DNA of 64,000 bases from Flavobacterium defluvii (GCF_900129555.1 NZ_FQWC01000002.1:496001-560000), one strand, 5' to 3'. Shown: positions 45,313-54,075, numbered from the stretch's first letter. The notes: generated by a model from the sequence alone, not told the origin. Translations and numbers: made by a program.

Positions 45313-46134
45313 ATGAGCAAGATTACAGTAAAAGACGGAACAGAGATTTATTATAAAGACTGGGGAACCGGAACGCCAATTTTTTTCCACCATGGCTGGC
45401 CTTTATCGGCAGATGACTGGGACGCACAAATGTTATTTTTCTTAGATCAGGGATTTAGGGTAATTGCACATGACCGAAGAGGACACGGAAGATCTACACA
45501 AACGTATTCGGGCAATGAAATGGATACGTATGCAGCTGATGTAGCAGAACTTACCGAATTTTTAGATTTGAAAGATGCTATTCATATTGGGCATTCTACA
45601 GGCGGCGGCGAAGCCATTCGTTATGCGGCAAAATATGGTAAAAACAGAGTTTCAAAAGTTATACTAATTAGTGCTGTAACACCGTATATGATTAAAAATG
45701 AAGGAAATCCAAACGGAGTACCAATTGAAGTATTTGACGATATTCGTTTTAACACGGCCAACAACAGACAACAGTTTTATCAGGATATTACTTTTCCGTT
45801 TTACGGATATAACAGAGAAGGAGCAAACATTAAAAAAGGTATTCAGGACAATTGGTGGCGTCAGGGAATGATGGGCGGTATAAAGGCTCATTTTGACTGT
45901 ATTAAAGCTTTTTCTGAAACAGATTTCACCGAAGATTTAAAAACTGTTGATGTACCTGTGCTTATACTTCACGGCGAAGACGACCAGATTGTACCATATC
46001 AAATTACAGCTTTACGAGCAATCGAAATTGTAAAAAACGGAAAAATAGTAACTTATCCGGGACTTTGTCACGGAATACCAACAACAGATGCTGATAAAGT
46101 TAATGCTGATATTCTCAATTTTATCAAATCATAA
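45313..46134 (+). CDS. alpha/beta hydrolase, non-heme chloroperoxidase/perhydrolase type
   Basis: 273 residues, the exact size of cofactor-free haloperoxidases. It opens ITVKDGTEIYYKDWGTGTPI and FFHHGWPLSADDWD. The nucleophile elbow is GHSTGGGEAIRYAA (Ser about 96). VLILHGEDDQIVP gives the Asp and LCHGIPTT the His. Such enzymes hydrolyse esters and can form peracids. Within the hydrolase operon. Confidence 0.88.
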   Translation: MSKITVKDGTEIYYKDWGTGTPIFFHHGWPLSADDWDAQMLFFLDQGFRVIAHDRRGHGRSTQTYSGNEMDTYAADVAELTEFLDLKDAIHIGHSTGGGEAIRYAAKYGKNRVSKVILISAVTPYMIKNEGNPNGVPIEVFDDIRFNTANNRQQFYQDITFPFYGYNREGANIKKGIQDNWWRQGMMGGIKAHFDCIKAFSETDFTEDLKTVDVPVLILHGEDDQIVPYQITALRAIEIVKNGKIVTYPGLCHGIPTTDADKVNADILNFIKS

Positions 46135-46164
46135 TAGTATCCGTTTAATTATTTAAAATTGAAA

Positions 46165-46779
46165 ATGGACACAAATAATTATTCAAAAACAGCCTTGATA
46201 TTAGTTGACCCATTTAATGATTTTTTATCAGAAGGAGGAAAACTTTATCACGCTGCAAAAGAAACGGTAGAAGGAATTTCTTTGGTACAAAATCTCAAAA
46301 AACTTATCGAAGGCGCACGAGAGCGAAAAATACAAATTATATATGCACCGCATCACCATACAGCAAAAGGAGATTATCTAAACTGGAAATTTCTCTCGCC
46401 TTCGCATAAGGGAAGTAAAAATGTTGTATTATTTGAAGAGAACAGCTGGGGCGCTGAGTTTCATCCCGAACTTCAGCCTCAGTCTGGCGATCTGATCGCT
46501 CAAAATCATTGGACTGCAAGCGGTTTTGCTAATACTGATTTGGATTTTTTACTTCGCATACACAATATTGACCATATTATGATTGCAGGAATGAGAGCAA
46601 ATACCTGTATAGATTCAACTGCAAGGTACGGAGTAGAACTGGGATATCATGTAACGCTCATAAAAGATGGAATTGGTGCATTTAACTGGGAAGAAATAAG
46701 AGTTACGGTAGAAATTACCTTTCCCAATTATGGACATGCAATGCTTACTACGGAAGAATTTATTAATACTCCTAAATAA
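46165..46779 (+). CDS. isochorismatase-like cysteine hydrolase
   Basis: 204 residues from the ATG; an in-frame TTG two codons earlier is less likely. The catalytic triad is visible: Asp in ALILVDPFNDFL, a Lys/His region near HHHTAKGDYL, and Cys in MIAGMRANTCIDSTARYGVE. Family members cleave isochorismate, nicotinamide, carbamoyl-sarcosine and related amides. Third gene of the hydrolase operon; substrate unknown. Confidence 0.85.
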   Translation: MDTNNYSKTALILVDPFNDFLSEGGKLYHAAKETVEGISLVQNLKKLIEGARERKIQIIYAPHHHTAKGDYLNWKFLSPSHKGSKNVVLFEENSWGAEFHPELQPQSGDLIAQNHWTASGFANTDLDFLLRIHNIDHIMIAGMRANTCIDSTARYGVELGYHVTLIKDGIGAFNWEEIRVTVEITFPNYGHAMLTTEEFINTPK

Positions 46780-46788
46780 TAATGAAGT

Positions 46789-47328
46789 ATGGAAATAATT
46801 TCAGAAAGTGCTGCAACAGCCATTATTAATGCTCCTATTGACAGCATTAACTTAAGTGAATGGCTGTTTAATTTAAAAAGCCATGAATATCAAGCTTGTT
46901 CAAAAGGGCACATCGCGGCTGGGAATTCTATTTCTACCGATGGTAAAAGAATGTCTATTAACGTTGAACAAGTTGCCGATACACTTTTGGTACAGCATTA
47001 TATAGAAGAAACTGGAGAGAAAGATTATTGTAAAGTCATTTCAAATTCTGATTCATTTTCTCCTTTCGGAAGAACTAAACTTGGCATAATCTGGGAAATA
47101 AAAGTAGAAAAACATACAGATAAAAATTCTCAGTTTACCAATATTGTAAAGGTTTTAATGACAGATGAATTCTCTTCTCTGCTTAAAACAGCAGGTATTC
47201 TGGATTTAACTCCTGTAAAAACATCCATGACACAAAATGTTACAGCTCACAATCAGGAAGAAACACCTTTATTTGCCAAAGATATAGAAATTAAAGCGCT
47301 CTCTGGAGTGTGGAAAAATAATAACTAA
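46789..47328 (+). CDS. conserved-looking protein of unknown function, hydrolase operon
   Basis: 179 residues, no signal or membrane segment. The N-terminal SAATAIINAPIDSINLSEWL and the succeeding strands resemble an SRPBCC-like beginning (INAPID..), but I could not follow that fold through. It lies 9 bp after the isochorismatase gene and ends before a strong terminator, so it is the last gene of the operon. Function unknown. Confidence 0.7.
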   Translation: MEIISESAATAIINAPIDSINLSEWLFNLKSHEYQACSKGHIAAGNSISTDGKRMSINVEQVADTLLVQHYIEETGEKDYCKVISNSDSFSPFGRTKLGIIWEIKVEKHTDKNSQFTNIVKVLMTDEFSSLLKTAGILDLTPVKTSMTQNVTAHNQEETPLFAKDIEIKALSGVWKNNN

Positions 47329-47383
47329 AATAATAGAATTTTAACGACTCATTTCTTCTATCGTTTTGAGAATGGGTAAAAGT

Positions 47384-47418
47384 AAAAAGCCGGCTAAAAA
47401 GAATTAGCCGGCTTTTTT
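47384..47418. terminator. bidirectional terminator
   Basis: AGCCGGCTAA (47388-47397) / TTAGCCGGCT (47404-47413) with A-run and T-run on either side, between convergent genes. Confidence 0.88.
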
Positions 47419-47420
47419 AT

Positions 47421-48422
47421 TTAGATTTTTGCTGCAATGTATTGTGCAGCTTCTGCAAGTCGGTTAGCAAAACCCCATTCGTTATCGTACCATGCTGCTA
47501 CAGAAAGTAAGTTACCTTGTTTTGCGGTAAGCGGTAAATCGATAATGGAAGAGTGAGGATCGCCCACAATTCTGGCAGAACTCCATTGTTCTTCCAAAAC
47601 ATCCAAAACACCTTTTAAAGCGCCTTCTTTAGCTGCTTTTCTAAAAGCATCATTCACTTCTTCTACAGAACAGTCTTTGGTTGTAACCAAATTCAATTCG
47701 GCTATACTTCCTGTTTTGGTAGGAACTCTGTACGCTTTTCCGGTAATTTTTAAATCGCTCCAAATAAACTGAAGTGCTTTTGCCGCTCCGGATGATGATG
47801 GGATTATATTTTCTGCCGCAGCCCAGGAATCACGTCTGTCTTTCATAGGCTGATCGGTCAGCGATTGGGTGTTAGTGTAGGAGTGAACCGTTGAAAATAA
47901 ACCGTATTCGATTCCGAAATTCTCTTTTATTACTTTTACAACTGCCGCCAGAGCATTGGTGGTACAGCTTCCCATACTAATAATTTTATGGCTGGCTGCA
48001 TCAAATTCTTCCAGATTAATTCCTCTTAAAAGCACCGCATCGCAGTCTGCCAAAGATTTACTCGGTGCACTTACCAAAACATATTTTGCTCCGTTATTGA
48101 TATGTTTTTGTGCATTTTCTCTATTTGTCGCACGTCCTGTGCAGTCTACAACAAGATCAACTCCCAAAGCTTTCCAGTCCGGAATTTCAAGTTTAGAGTT
48201 TTTGTACGGAATTTTTCTGTCTCCAATAATAAAATTTTCATCGGCTGTTTTTACTTCTTCGTGCCACCTTCCGTAATTAGAATCTACGCTGAAAAGTGCT
48301 CCGAGTAAATCTATATCTTGAATGTCAGCAATGACTTCAGGAACAAAAAGATTGTTTTTTAAGGCGATTCGAAGAAATTGTCTTCCAATTCGGCCAAATC
48401 CGTATAATGCTATTTTTGCCAT
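47421..48422 (-). CDS. gap: glyceraldehyde-3-phosphate dehydrogenase
   Basis: 333 residues, standard length. The NAD motif is YGFGRIGRQFLRIA at the start, the catalytic Cys is in SMGSCTTNALAAV (about 150), and AWYDNEWGFANR is the conserved C-terminal block. It oxidises glyceraldehyde-3-phosphate with phosphate and NAD(P) in glycolysis, or the reverse in gluconeogenesis. The Asp in IADIQDIDLL suggests NAD preference. It stands alone, away from other glycolytic genes, so it may be a second, specialised GAPDH. Confidence 0.9.
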   Translation of the reverse strand: MAKIALYGFGRIGRQFLRIALKNNLFVPEVIADIQDIDLLGALFSVDSNYGRWHEEVKTADENFIIGDRKIPYKNSKLEIPDWKALGVDLVVDCTGRATNRENAQKHINNGAKYVLVSAPSKSLADCDAVLLRGINLEEFDAASHKIISMGSCTTNALAAVVKVIKENFGIEYGLFSTVHSYTNTQSLTDQPMKDRRDSWAAAENIIPSSSGAAKALQFIWSDLKITGKAYRVPTKTGSIAELNLVTTKDCSVEEVNDAFRKAAKEGALKGVLDVLEEQWSSARIVGDPHSSIIDLPLTAKQGNLLSVAAWYDNEWGFANRLAEAAQYIAAKI

Positions 48423-48564
48423 GATATATAATTTTTTTATTGATTACTTGTTTGAGGGAAATGATAAGCAGCAGATAGAAAAATAAATCAAAATATTGAA
48501 TATCAATTTCTTGTAATAAAAATACTCTTTTTTATGCTTCTATTTGCTGCCAAAATGTTTTTGA

Positions 48565-49503
48565 TTAATTAATTTTAACCAAATGTGCTTCAATAGCCGC
48601 TCTTTGTGGTTCGTACTGAGCAGGAAGTTTTAAGTTTTTACCTAATTCTTCTAAGCTTTCATCTACTGTAAAACCAGGATTATCAGTGGCAATTTCAAAT
48701 AAAACGCCTCCCGGTTCTCTAAAATACAATGAGTGGAAATATTGTCTGTCGATTTGTGGTGTAATAGACAATCCGTAAGCTTCGATTTTTTCACGAAAGT
48801 GCATTAAAATTTCGTCATTTTTTACACGGAAAGCCACATGGTGAACAGTTCCATTTGCATTTAAACCACGTTTTTCATCAGCAAGTTCTACTAAGTCAAC
48901 AATTGCTGCATTTTCTACAGCATCTGTCGCATAACGGTAACGGTTTACATCCTGATCGATTAATTTATAACCAAATATTTCTGTTAAGACCGCAGCCGTT
49001 GGTTTAATGTCGTTTAGAGTCAGGGTAATATTGTGAAAACCTTTTGTAGCCACATCAGCTTTTACCTCATCAGTTTCCCAGGCTTTTCTGTTATCCTCAG
49101 TTTTAGATTCGATTAATTCTAATTTTAAACCGTCAGGATCTAAGAAAGTAAGGTATTTTTCTCCGAATTTTTCAGCTGGTTTATTGTAAATTACATTGTA
49201 TTTTTCAAAACGTTTCTGCCAGAAATCCAAACTTCCTTTTGGAACAGAATAACCAATTTCTGTAGCCATTCCAGAACCTTTTCTTCCCTGTTGGATTCCT
49301 TCTCCCCAAGGGAAAAAAGTTAAAATTGTTCCGGCACTTCCAACCTCATCACCAAAATAAAAGTGGTAGGTTCCGGGATCATCAAAATTGACTGTTTTTT
49401 TAATGAAACGTAATCCTAAAATATTTGAATAAAAGTTGAAGTTTCTCTTAGCGTCACCTGCGATTGCAGTAATATGGTGTAAGCCTAAAATTTTATTTTC
49501 CAT
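48565..49503 (-). CDS. ring-cleaving dioxygenase, VOC superfamily (MhqO/LinE-like)
   Basis: 312 residues, two tandem VOC domains (about 5-130 and 150-285). LGLHHITAIAGDAKRNFNFY gives the first His ligand, GFHNITLTLNDIKPT starts the second module, and FREPGGVLFEIATDNPGFTV carries the Glu. This is the architecture of hydroquinone/catechol ring-cleaving dioxygenases such as B. subtilis MhqO and LinE. It opens hydroquinones formed from toxic quinones. A Crp/Fnr-like box lies 82 bp upstream. The nearby cupin and esterase make a quinone-detoxification set. Confidence 0.85.
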   Translation of the reverse strand: MENKILGLHHITAIAGDAKRNFNFYSNILGLRFIKKTVNFDDPGTYHFYFGDEVGSAGTILTFFPWGEGIQQGRKGSGMATEIGYSVPKGSLDFWQKRFEKYNVIYNKPAEKFGEKYLTFLDPDGLKLELIESKTEDNRKAWETDEVKADVATKGFHNITLTLNDIKPTAAVLTEIFGYKLIDQDVNRYRYATDAVENAAIVDLVELADEKRGLNANGTVHHVAFRVKNDEILMHFREKIEAYGLSITPQIDRQYFHSLYFREPGGVLFEIATDNPGFTVDESLEELGKNLKLPAQYEPQRAAIEAHLVKIN

Positions 49504-49793
49504 GGTATTTTGTAATATTAAATTTGTTATTGATTTCTCTTTGATTTCTTATACAAATTTACCTCCATTATAGCTCTGGATCGATTAACCTAGATTAAGA
49601 AATAAAAACCTCATTTTGTTATTCTTAAACCAATAACCAAATAGTATTCCAATTCGGTTAAGTTGTTGTTTATGAGGTTTTTGTTGTTATTTGGTTTTTT
49701 GCTTTTACGATATATCGCCATTTTTAGGAAGCAGACTGTTTTATTTAAAAAGTAGTACAGACATTCTTAAAATTAAATGAATGATTGATAAAT
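49504..49793. other. intergenic region with Crp-like box and imperfect inverted repeat
   Basis: It holds the box TTAACCTAGATTAA (49585-49598) and AAAAACCTCAT (49604-49614) inversely repeated as ATGAGGTTTTT (49672-49682). An AATAACCAAAT / ATTTGGTT pair (49632-49642 and about 49689-49697) partly overlaps it. The latter element is about 95 bp and could fold as RNA. No gene is seen. Confidence 0.45.
49585..49598. promoter_or_regulatory. Crp/Fnr-type box before ring-cleaving dioxygenase
   Basis: TTAACCTAGATTAA, TTRAY-CTAN-ATYAA with one arm mismatch. It matches the boxes at 51244 and 52051 and lies 82 bp before the start codon. Confidence 0.55.
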
Positions 49794-49815
49794 AAAAAAA
49801 CCGGCAATCTGCCGG
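49794..49815 (-). terminator. terminator of cupin/esterase unit
   Basis: CCGGCA-ATC-TGCCGG (49801-49815) followed on the minus strand by seven T residues, directly after the cupin stop. Confidence 0.87.
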
Positions 49816-49819
49816 CAGT

Positions 49820-50170
49820 TTATAATTTTATAAAAATTGATTTTCTAAGTTTAGGCTCAATATTTTTTGTTTTGTGTCCTTTTCCTGTTGTATCTTCTAC
49901 CAGAAGAATAGATCCGGTTTCAAATTTTCTTTTTTCGCCCAAAGAGGTTTCGATTTCTACACCGCCGTCCAGCAGAACAATGTACTGACGGTCTGGTGCG
50001 TTATGAAAATCATAATCGTAAGAAGGTTTAACTTCCCTAAAAACGATCGATTTTGCAGGTTCATCATCAGAAAGAAATCCTATGTCACCATTGTTTTTCA
50101 ACGGAACTTCAAAATCTTCAAAATGGCTTTCTCCCTTGCTGTCGCTGTAAATGCGTGTTATCGTAATCAT
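49820..50170 (-). CDS. cupin-domain protein
   Basis: 116 residues of one small beta-barrel. FHNAPDRQYIVLLDGGVEIE is the first cupin motif (His kept, later ligands changed) and RKFETGSILLVEDTTGKGHK the second. Its start overlaps the stop of the esterase gene by one base (shared A at 50170), so the two are co-translated. The family includes dioxygenases, isomerases and sensors; here a role in quinone or aromatic handling is inferred from neighbours. Confidence 0.78.
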   Translation of the reverse strand: MITITRIYSDSKGESHFEDFEVPLKNNGDIGFLSDDEPAKSIVFREVKPSYDYDFHNAPDRQYIVLLDGGVEIETSLGEKRKFETGSILLVEDTTGKGHKTKNIEPKLRKSIFIKL

Positions 50171-50790
50171 TATTTTTTATTAAAGATCAATGCATTGGCA
50201 CAATTTACTTCGTCCTGACTAATAGTATGTCCCATATTCGGATAGATTTTTTTAGTAACATCTGCACCTAATTTTTGAAGAACCGCTTCAGACTCGTTAA
50301 CCCTTTCTACAGGAACATGAAAATCAGGATCACTTGTTCCTATAAAAATTGGTGTGTTTTCGAAGTTACCGTTATAATGGTTTTCATAAACTTTATCACC
50401 AATAAGACCGCCGGTAAAAGCAGCAACACCTCCGTATTTTGCAGCATTTCTTGCTGTAAATTCTAAAGCAAGGCATGCTCCTTGTGAGAATCCAAGAAAA
50501 TAAATATTTTCTTTTTCAATTCCGTTTTGCTGAATCGCAACCACAACCTGATGAATAGCTTCTAATGACTTTGAAAACGAAGGTTCATTTTCATTTAAAG
50601 GAGCTAAAAAAGAGTAGGGGTACCAGGTTCTGTTTTCTGCCTGAGGCGCAACTAGTGCAAAGTCATCTACTTTAAGATGTCTTGCAATTGAAAGTATATC
50701 GTGAGCACTTGCACCACGGCCGTGAATCATAATTAAAGCCTTTTTTGCTTCGTTTAAAGGCACGCCGTCGGTTAAGATTTCTGTATTCAT
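50170..50790 (-). CDS. carboxylesterase/phospholipase-type alpha/beta hydrolase (MhqD-like)
   Basis: 206 residues. ALIMIHGRGASAHDILSIAR is the oxyanion loop, GFSQGACLALEF the nucleophile elbow (Ser about 107), GTSDPDFHVP supplies Asp and NMGHTIS the His. It resembles the YodD/MhqD esterases that accompany MhqO-type dioxygenases in B. subtilis. Together with the dioxygenase and cupin on the same strand it suggests detoxification of quinones or aromatic esters. Confidence 0.85.
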   Translation of the reverse strand: MNTEILTDGVPLNEAKKALIMIHGRGASAHDILSIARHLKVDDFALVAPQAENRTWYPYSFLAPLNENEPSFSKSLEAIHQVVVAIQQNGIEKENIYFLGFSQGACLALEFTARNAAKYGGVAAFTGGLIGDKVYENHYNGNFENTPIFIGTSDPDFHVPVERVNESEAVLQKLGADVTKKIYPNMGHTISQDEVNCANALIFNKK

Positions 50791-50881
50791 ATTATTGTGT
50801 TTTTTTAATTAGAAAATAAATTTTCACGCCGATTTTAAAATCTTTTTTAAACCTTTAATCTGCGGCTAAAAAGAATTTTAC

Positions 50882-51172
50882 TTATTTTTTCCAAATATCC
50901 TGATATTCTTCCGGATGTCTTTTAAATTGGGCATGAACATACGGACAAAGCGGTAAAACCATTAAATTATTGGCACGAACATACGATACCATTTCTTCCA
51001 GAAGTTTTTTTGCATAACCTTTCCCTTCGGCTTCCGGTTCAACTCCCGTATGATAAACAGTCAGTAAATCAGGTTTAATGCTTACCGTCATTTCACCCTG
51101 TTTTTTGCCATCAACATAAAGATTAAAAGCGCCGTGTTTTTTCTCGTCTAATTCCAGTTTTATCGTTTCCAT
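50882..51172 (-). CDS. small GNAT acetyltransferase (YjdJ/GNAT-like)
   Basis: 96 residues, the short YjdJ/NATD1 type. HTGVEPEAEGKGYAKKLLEE is the acetyl-CoA loop and VLPLCPYVHAQFKRHPEEYQ the conserved end with the Cys. Natural substrates are unknown. Divergent from the Crp/Fnr gene; the box TTAATCTACATTAA lies 72 bp before its ATG. Confidence 0.85.
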   Translation of the reverse strand: METIKLELDEKKHGAFNLYVDGKKQGEMTVSIKPDLLTVYHTGVEPEAEGKGYAKKLLEEMVSYVRANNLMVLPLCPYVHAQFKRHPEEYQDIWKK

Positions 51173-51243
51173 ATTATTTCAGTTATAATTTGATGTTGTT
51201 AAATTTCTTTTACAAATTTAGACACCTCATGCAGGTTTATCTG

Positions 51244-51257
51244 TTAATCTACATTAA
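51244..51257. promoter_or_regulatory. Crp/Fnr-type box in divergent promoter
   Basis: TTAAT-CTAC-ATTAA, perfect 5-bp arms, between the acetyltransferase and the Crp/Fnr gene. It could serve both. Confidence 0.6.
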
Positions 51258-51428
51258 GAAAAATCCAATCTAAATTTTTGTGTACTCCTTATAAAATGAC
51301 AAGATGTTGTTTCAGAGAATTTTAAATTTACGATATATTGGAGATTTATTAATGCATTATCAGATTAAATTAAATTTCTGGAGATGAGAAAAATAATTTA
51401 AATCAACTTTTTATATAATTTTACAGTC

Positions 51429-52007
51429 ATGTATGAAGTATTTCAAAAATATCTAGAGGATAAAACAACGCTGACACAGTCAGAATCTGATTATATACAA
51501 TCGTTTGCCATTATTAAAAAACTTCGTAAACGACAATATCTGCTACAGGAAGGCGATATCTGGAAATACGATGCTTTTATAACAAAAGGCTGTCTGCGCA
51601 CTTACTCTGTTGATGAAAAAGGAAGTGAGCATGTAAACAGCTTCAGTATCGAGAATTGGTGGACAGGCGACAGAGAAAGTCTGATGTTTCAGCAGCCGTC
51701 CCGTTTTAATATAGATGCCATCGAAGACAGCGAACTGGTTTTGTTTACACATGAGAATTTTGAAATGCTCTGCAATGAAATTCCAGCCTTTAATAATATG
51801 GTAAATGCTATTTTGCAAAAGAGTTTTATAGCAGCCCAAAACCGAATTCAGGCTTCGCTGAGTTTTACAGCAGAAGAAAAGTATTTAAACTTTATAGCCA
51901 AGTATCCGGGATTTGCTTCAAGAATACCACAAACAATGATTGCTTCATATCTTGGCATGACGCCCGAAACCTTAAGCCGTATACGAAAACAAACAGCAAA
52001 AAAATAA
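51429..52007 (+). CDS. Crp/Fnr-family regulator
   Basis: 192 residues. A cyclic-nucleotide-like beta-roll spans about 20-115 (RQYLLQEGDIWKYDAFITKG, FSIENWWTGDRESL). The helix-turn-helix is TMIASYLGMTPETLSRIRKQ. There is no Fe-S Cys cluster and no clear cAMP pocket. Three matching boxes of FNR-like form lie around it, before the dioxygenase, the acetyltransferase and the SDR. It is therefore the natural candidate regulator of this cluster, sensing an electrophile or redox signal. Confidence 0.88.
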   Translation: MYEVFQKYLEDKTTLTQSESDYIQSFAIIKKLRKRQYLLQEGDIWKYDAFITKGCLRTYSVDEKGSEHVNSFSIENWWTGDRESLMFQQPSRFNIDAIEDSELVLFTHENFEMLCNEIPAFNNMVNAILQKSFIAAQNRIQASLSFTAEEKYLNFIAKYPGFASRIPQTMIASYLGMTPETLSRIRKQTAKK

Positions 52008-52050
52008 TCAGGGAGCATTGAACTCCTTTTTTTATGCTTAATGCAGACTC

Positions 52051-52064
52051 TTGATCTATATCAA
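52051..52064. promoter_or_regulatory. perfect FNR-type box before SDR gene
   Basis: TTGAT-CTAT-ATCAA, identical to the E. coli FNR consensus TTGAT-N4-ATCAA, 100 bp before the SDR ATG. It shares the CTA core with the other two boxes. Confidence 0.65.
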
Positions 52065-52163
52065 GTTTTTACTTATTTCTAATCAATGCACAGGTTTTGT
52101 ACTTGGCGCAACTTTGTAATGTTCAAAAGGAACAAAATTTTATAACATTTAAAATTAGAAATC

Positions 52164-53021
52164 ATGTCAAAAACAATTTTCATTACAGGTACAAGTTCAG
52201 GATTTGGTAAACTTACCGCTATAACATTGGCAAATGCAGGTCATTCTGTAATAGCCGGAATGCGCAATACAAAAGATAAAAATGCTGCGGCTGCAAATGA
52301 GCTATCTAAGCTTTCAAACATCGAAGTAATAGACATTGATATTACAGATGATGTTTCTGTAAAAGAGGCTATTGAAAAAGTACTTATCAAATACGGAAAA
52401 ATTGATGTACTTATTAATAATGCAGCCGTGAGTGGTTTTGGTCTGCTTGAAGGTTATTCAATCGATCAGGTTCGTAAAATGTTTGAAGTAAACGTTTACA
52501 GTGTTCTTCGTACTTATCAGGCTGTTCTGCCTTCTATGAGAAAAGAGAAAAACGGACTTATTATAAATATTACTACCGGAGCAAGCGGGCACACACTTCC
52601 TTTTATGATTCCGTATATGGCTTCAAAATTTGTAGTAGAAAGTTTTACAGAAGGTTTGCAGGATGAACTTGCCGATTACGGAATAGAAAATGTAAGCATT
52701 CAGCCGGGTGTTTATCCTACCGAAATGACCAACGGTTCTAAAACCGGAATTAATGCAGATAAACAGGAAATTGTTGATGAATACGGAAACGCGGCAGCAG
52801 AAAAATTCAATGCCTTAGGTACAGCATTATTTGGAAAAATGGCTCAGTTTGAAATGAATCCGCAGACTATTGCCGATGGAATTCTGGAATTGGTAAACAT
52901 GAAAAAAGGAGAGAGACCACTTCGTTTTCCACTTGATGCTATCGCACAGGGAACCGACAAAGAATTTATAGAAGCACGTGCTGCTATTAAAGCAAAATGG
53001 TTAACTAGTTATAGTAATTAA
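52164..53021 (+). CDS. short-chain dehydrogenase/reductase
   Basis: 285 residues. TGTSSGFGKLTAI is the cofactor loop, NNAAVSGFGLLEG the next motif, Ser in IINITTGASGH, and YMASKFVVESF the YxxxK pair. Classical SDR, cytoplasmic, likely NADP-dependent. It follows the Crp/Fnr gene with an FNR-type box between and ends before a strong terminator. A role in carbonyl or quinone reduction fits the neighbourhood. Confidence 0.87.
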   Translation: MSKTIFITGTSSGFGKLTAITLANAGHSVIAGMRNTKDKNAAAANELSKLSNIEVIDIDITDDVSVKEAIEKVLIKYGKIDVLINNAAVSGFGLLEGYSIDQVRKMFEVNVYSVLRTYQAVLPSMRKEKNGLIINITTGASGHTLPFMIPYMASKFVVESFTEGLQDELADYGIENVSIQPGVYPTEMTNGSKTGINADKQEIVDEYGNAAAEKFNALGTALFGKMAQFEMNPQTIADGILELVNMKKGERPLRFPLDAIAQGTDKEFIEARAAIKAKWLTSYSN

Positions 53022-53095
53022 ATTAGTATTGAGTTTATAGAGAGCAAATTATTGAATTTGCTTTCCTTTTCTAATGGCTCACTGATAAATAAAAG

Positions 53096-53143
53096 AAAAT
53101 ACTCTGCAGCAATCAATATCAGGATTGCGGCAGAGTATTTTTT
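53096..53143. terminator. strong bidirectional terminator
   Basis: Long stem AAAATACTCTGC-x-GCAATC / GATTGC-x-GCAGAGTATTTT with an 8-base loop, between the convergent SDR and hydratase-like genes. Confidence 0.9.
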
Positions 53144-53160
53144 ATTTAAAACTTAATAGT

Positions 53161-53964
53161 TTAAAGTCTGCTACCAAGATTTAATTCCAGATCACCATTT
53201 TGCTGTAATCCTTTTTCAAACAGTGATTTTATTCTAACGGCAGCTTCTGGCTGTGCTAATGCTTCAAAAAACTTAGTCTGCGTATCCATTATATGTGCGT
53301 TTGTTGGATTTACAGCTCTGTCATTAATAATAGATTTAATAGCAGTGATAATTTTTTTATCAAATGAAGCAATTCTATTGGCAAGATTATTTACAAAAGT
53401 ATCTAATTCAGCATCTGCAACAGCACGATTAACCCACCCGTACGCTGCAGCCGTTTCTGCATCATAATCATAGCCGCTTAATAAGATTTCCAAAGCTCTT
53501 GCTTTACCGGTTAATAGATGCAGTCTTTCCATTCCGCCGCCGCCCGGAAAAGCACCTATACCAATTTCTGGCTGGCAGAAAAATGCTTTTTCTCTGCTGG
53601 CAAAACGCATATCCATTGCTTGTATAAATTCACTTCCTAATCCTCTTGCACGTCCTCTTACTAAAGCAATACTTGCAAATGGTGCCTGTTCCAAACGCTT
53701 GGCAATATCCGGCCATGATTTCGACAGTCCTGTTTTTCCTTCGCCTTTAGGAAAATTTGAAGCTCCCAAAATATCCAGATGCGCTATAAAATAGTCTGGA
53801 TTTGCACTTTCAAAAACCACCACTTTTAGGTTCTCATTGGCTTCAAGATCGTCCATAAGACTCATCAATTCTAATGAAAATTCCGGTCCAAAAAGATTTA
53901 TAGGCGGATTGTTTATAATTACTTTCAAATAATGTTCGCTGATTTTTTCTGTTGTTAATATCAT
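53161..53964 (-). CDS. enoyl-CoA hydratase/isomerase-family protein
   Basis: 267 residues, crotonase fold. IAHLDILGASNF, then SIALVRGRARGLGSEFIQAM and FFCQPEIGIGAFPGGGGMER are the two oxyanion-hole regions. The usual catalytic Glu pair is not clear, so the reaction (hydration, isomerisation or ester cleavage) is open. Divergent from an HxlR-family gene with two palindromes in the 111-bp gap, so it is the likely HxlR target. Confidence 0.84.
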   Translation of the reverse strand: MILTTEKISEHYLKVIINNPPINLFGPEFSLELMSLMDDLEANENLKVVVFESANPDYFIAHLDILGASNFPKGEGKTGLSKSWPDIAKRLEQAPFASIALVRGRARGLGSEFIQAMDMRFASREKAFFCQPEIGIGAFPGGGGMERLHLLTGKARALEILLSGYDYDAETAAAYGWVNRAVADAELDTFVNNLANRIASFDKKIITAIKSIINDRAVNPTNAHIMDTQTKFFEALAQPEAAVRIKSLFEKGLQQNGDLELNLGSRL

Positions 53965-54006
53965 AACTTTGGTTTTAGAAATTAAAAAAGTTTAAAATTT
54001 TATAAA

Positions 54007-54062
54007 TTTGCTTGCAAATTGAAAGTGTAAATATAAATAAATTCACTTGCAAAAAGCAAGTG
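54007..54062. promoter_or_regulatory. HxlR operator candidates in divergent promoter
   Basis: TTTGC-TT-GCAAA (54007-54018) and CACTTGC-AAAAA-GCAAGTG (54044-54062). Both share the half-site TTGC/GCAA. Between the HxlR gene and the divergent hydratase-like gene. Confidence 0.62.
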
Positions 54063-54075
54063 GTTAAAATATTTT

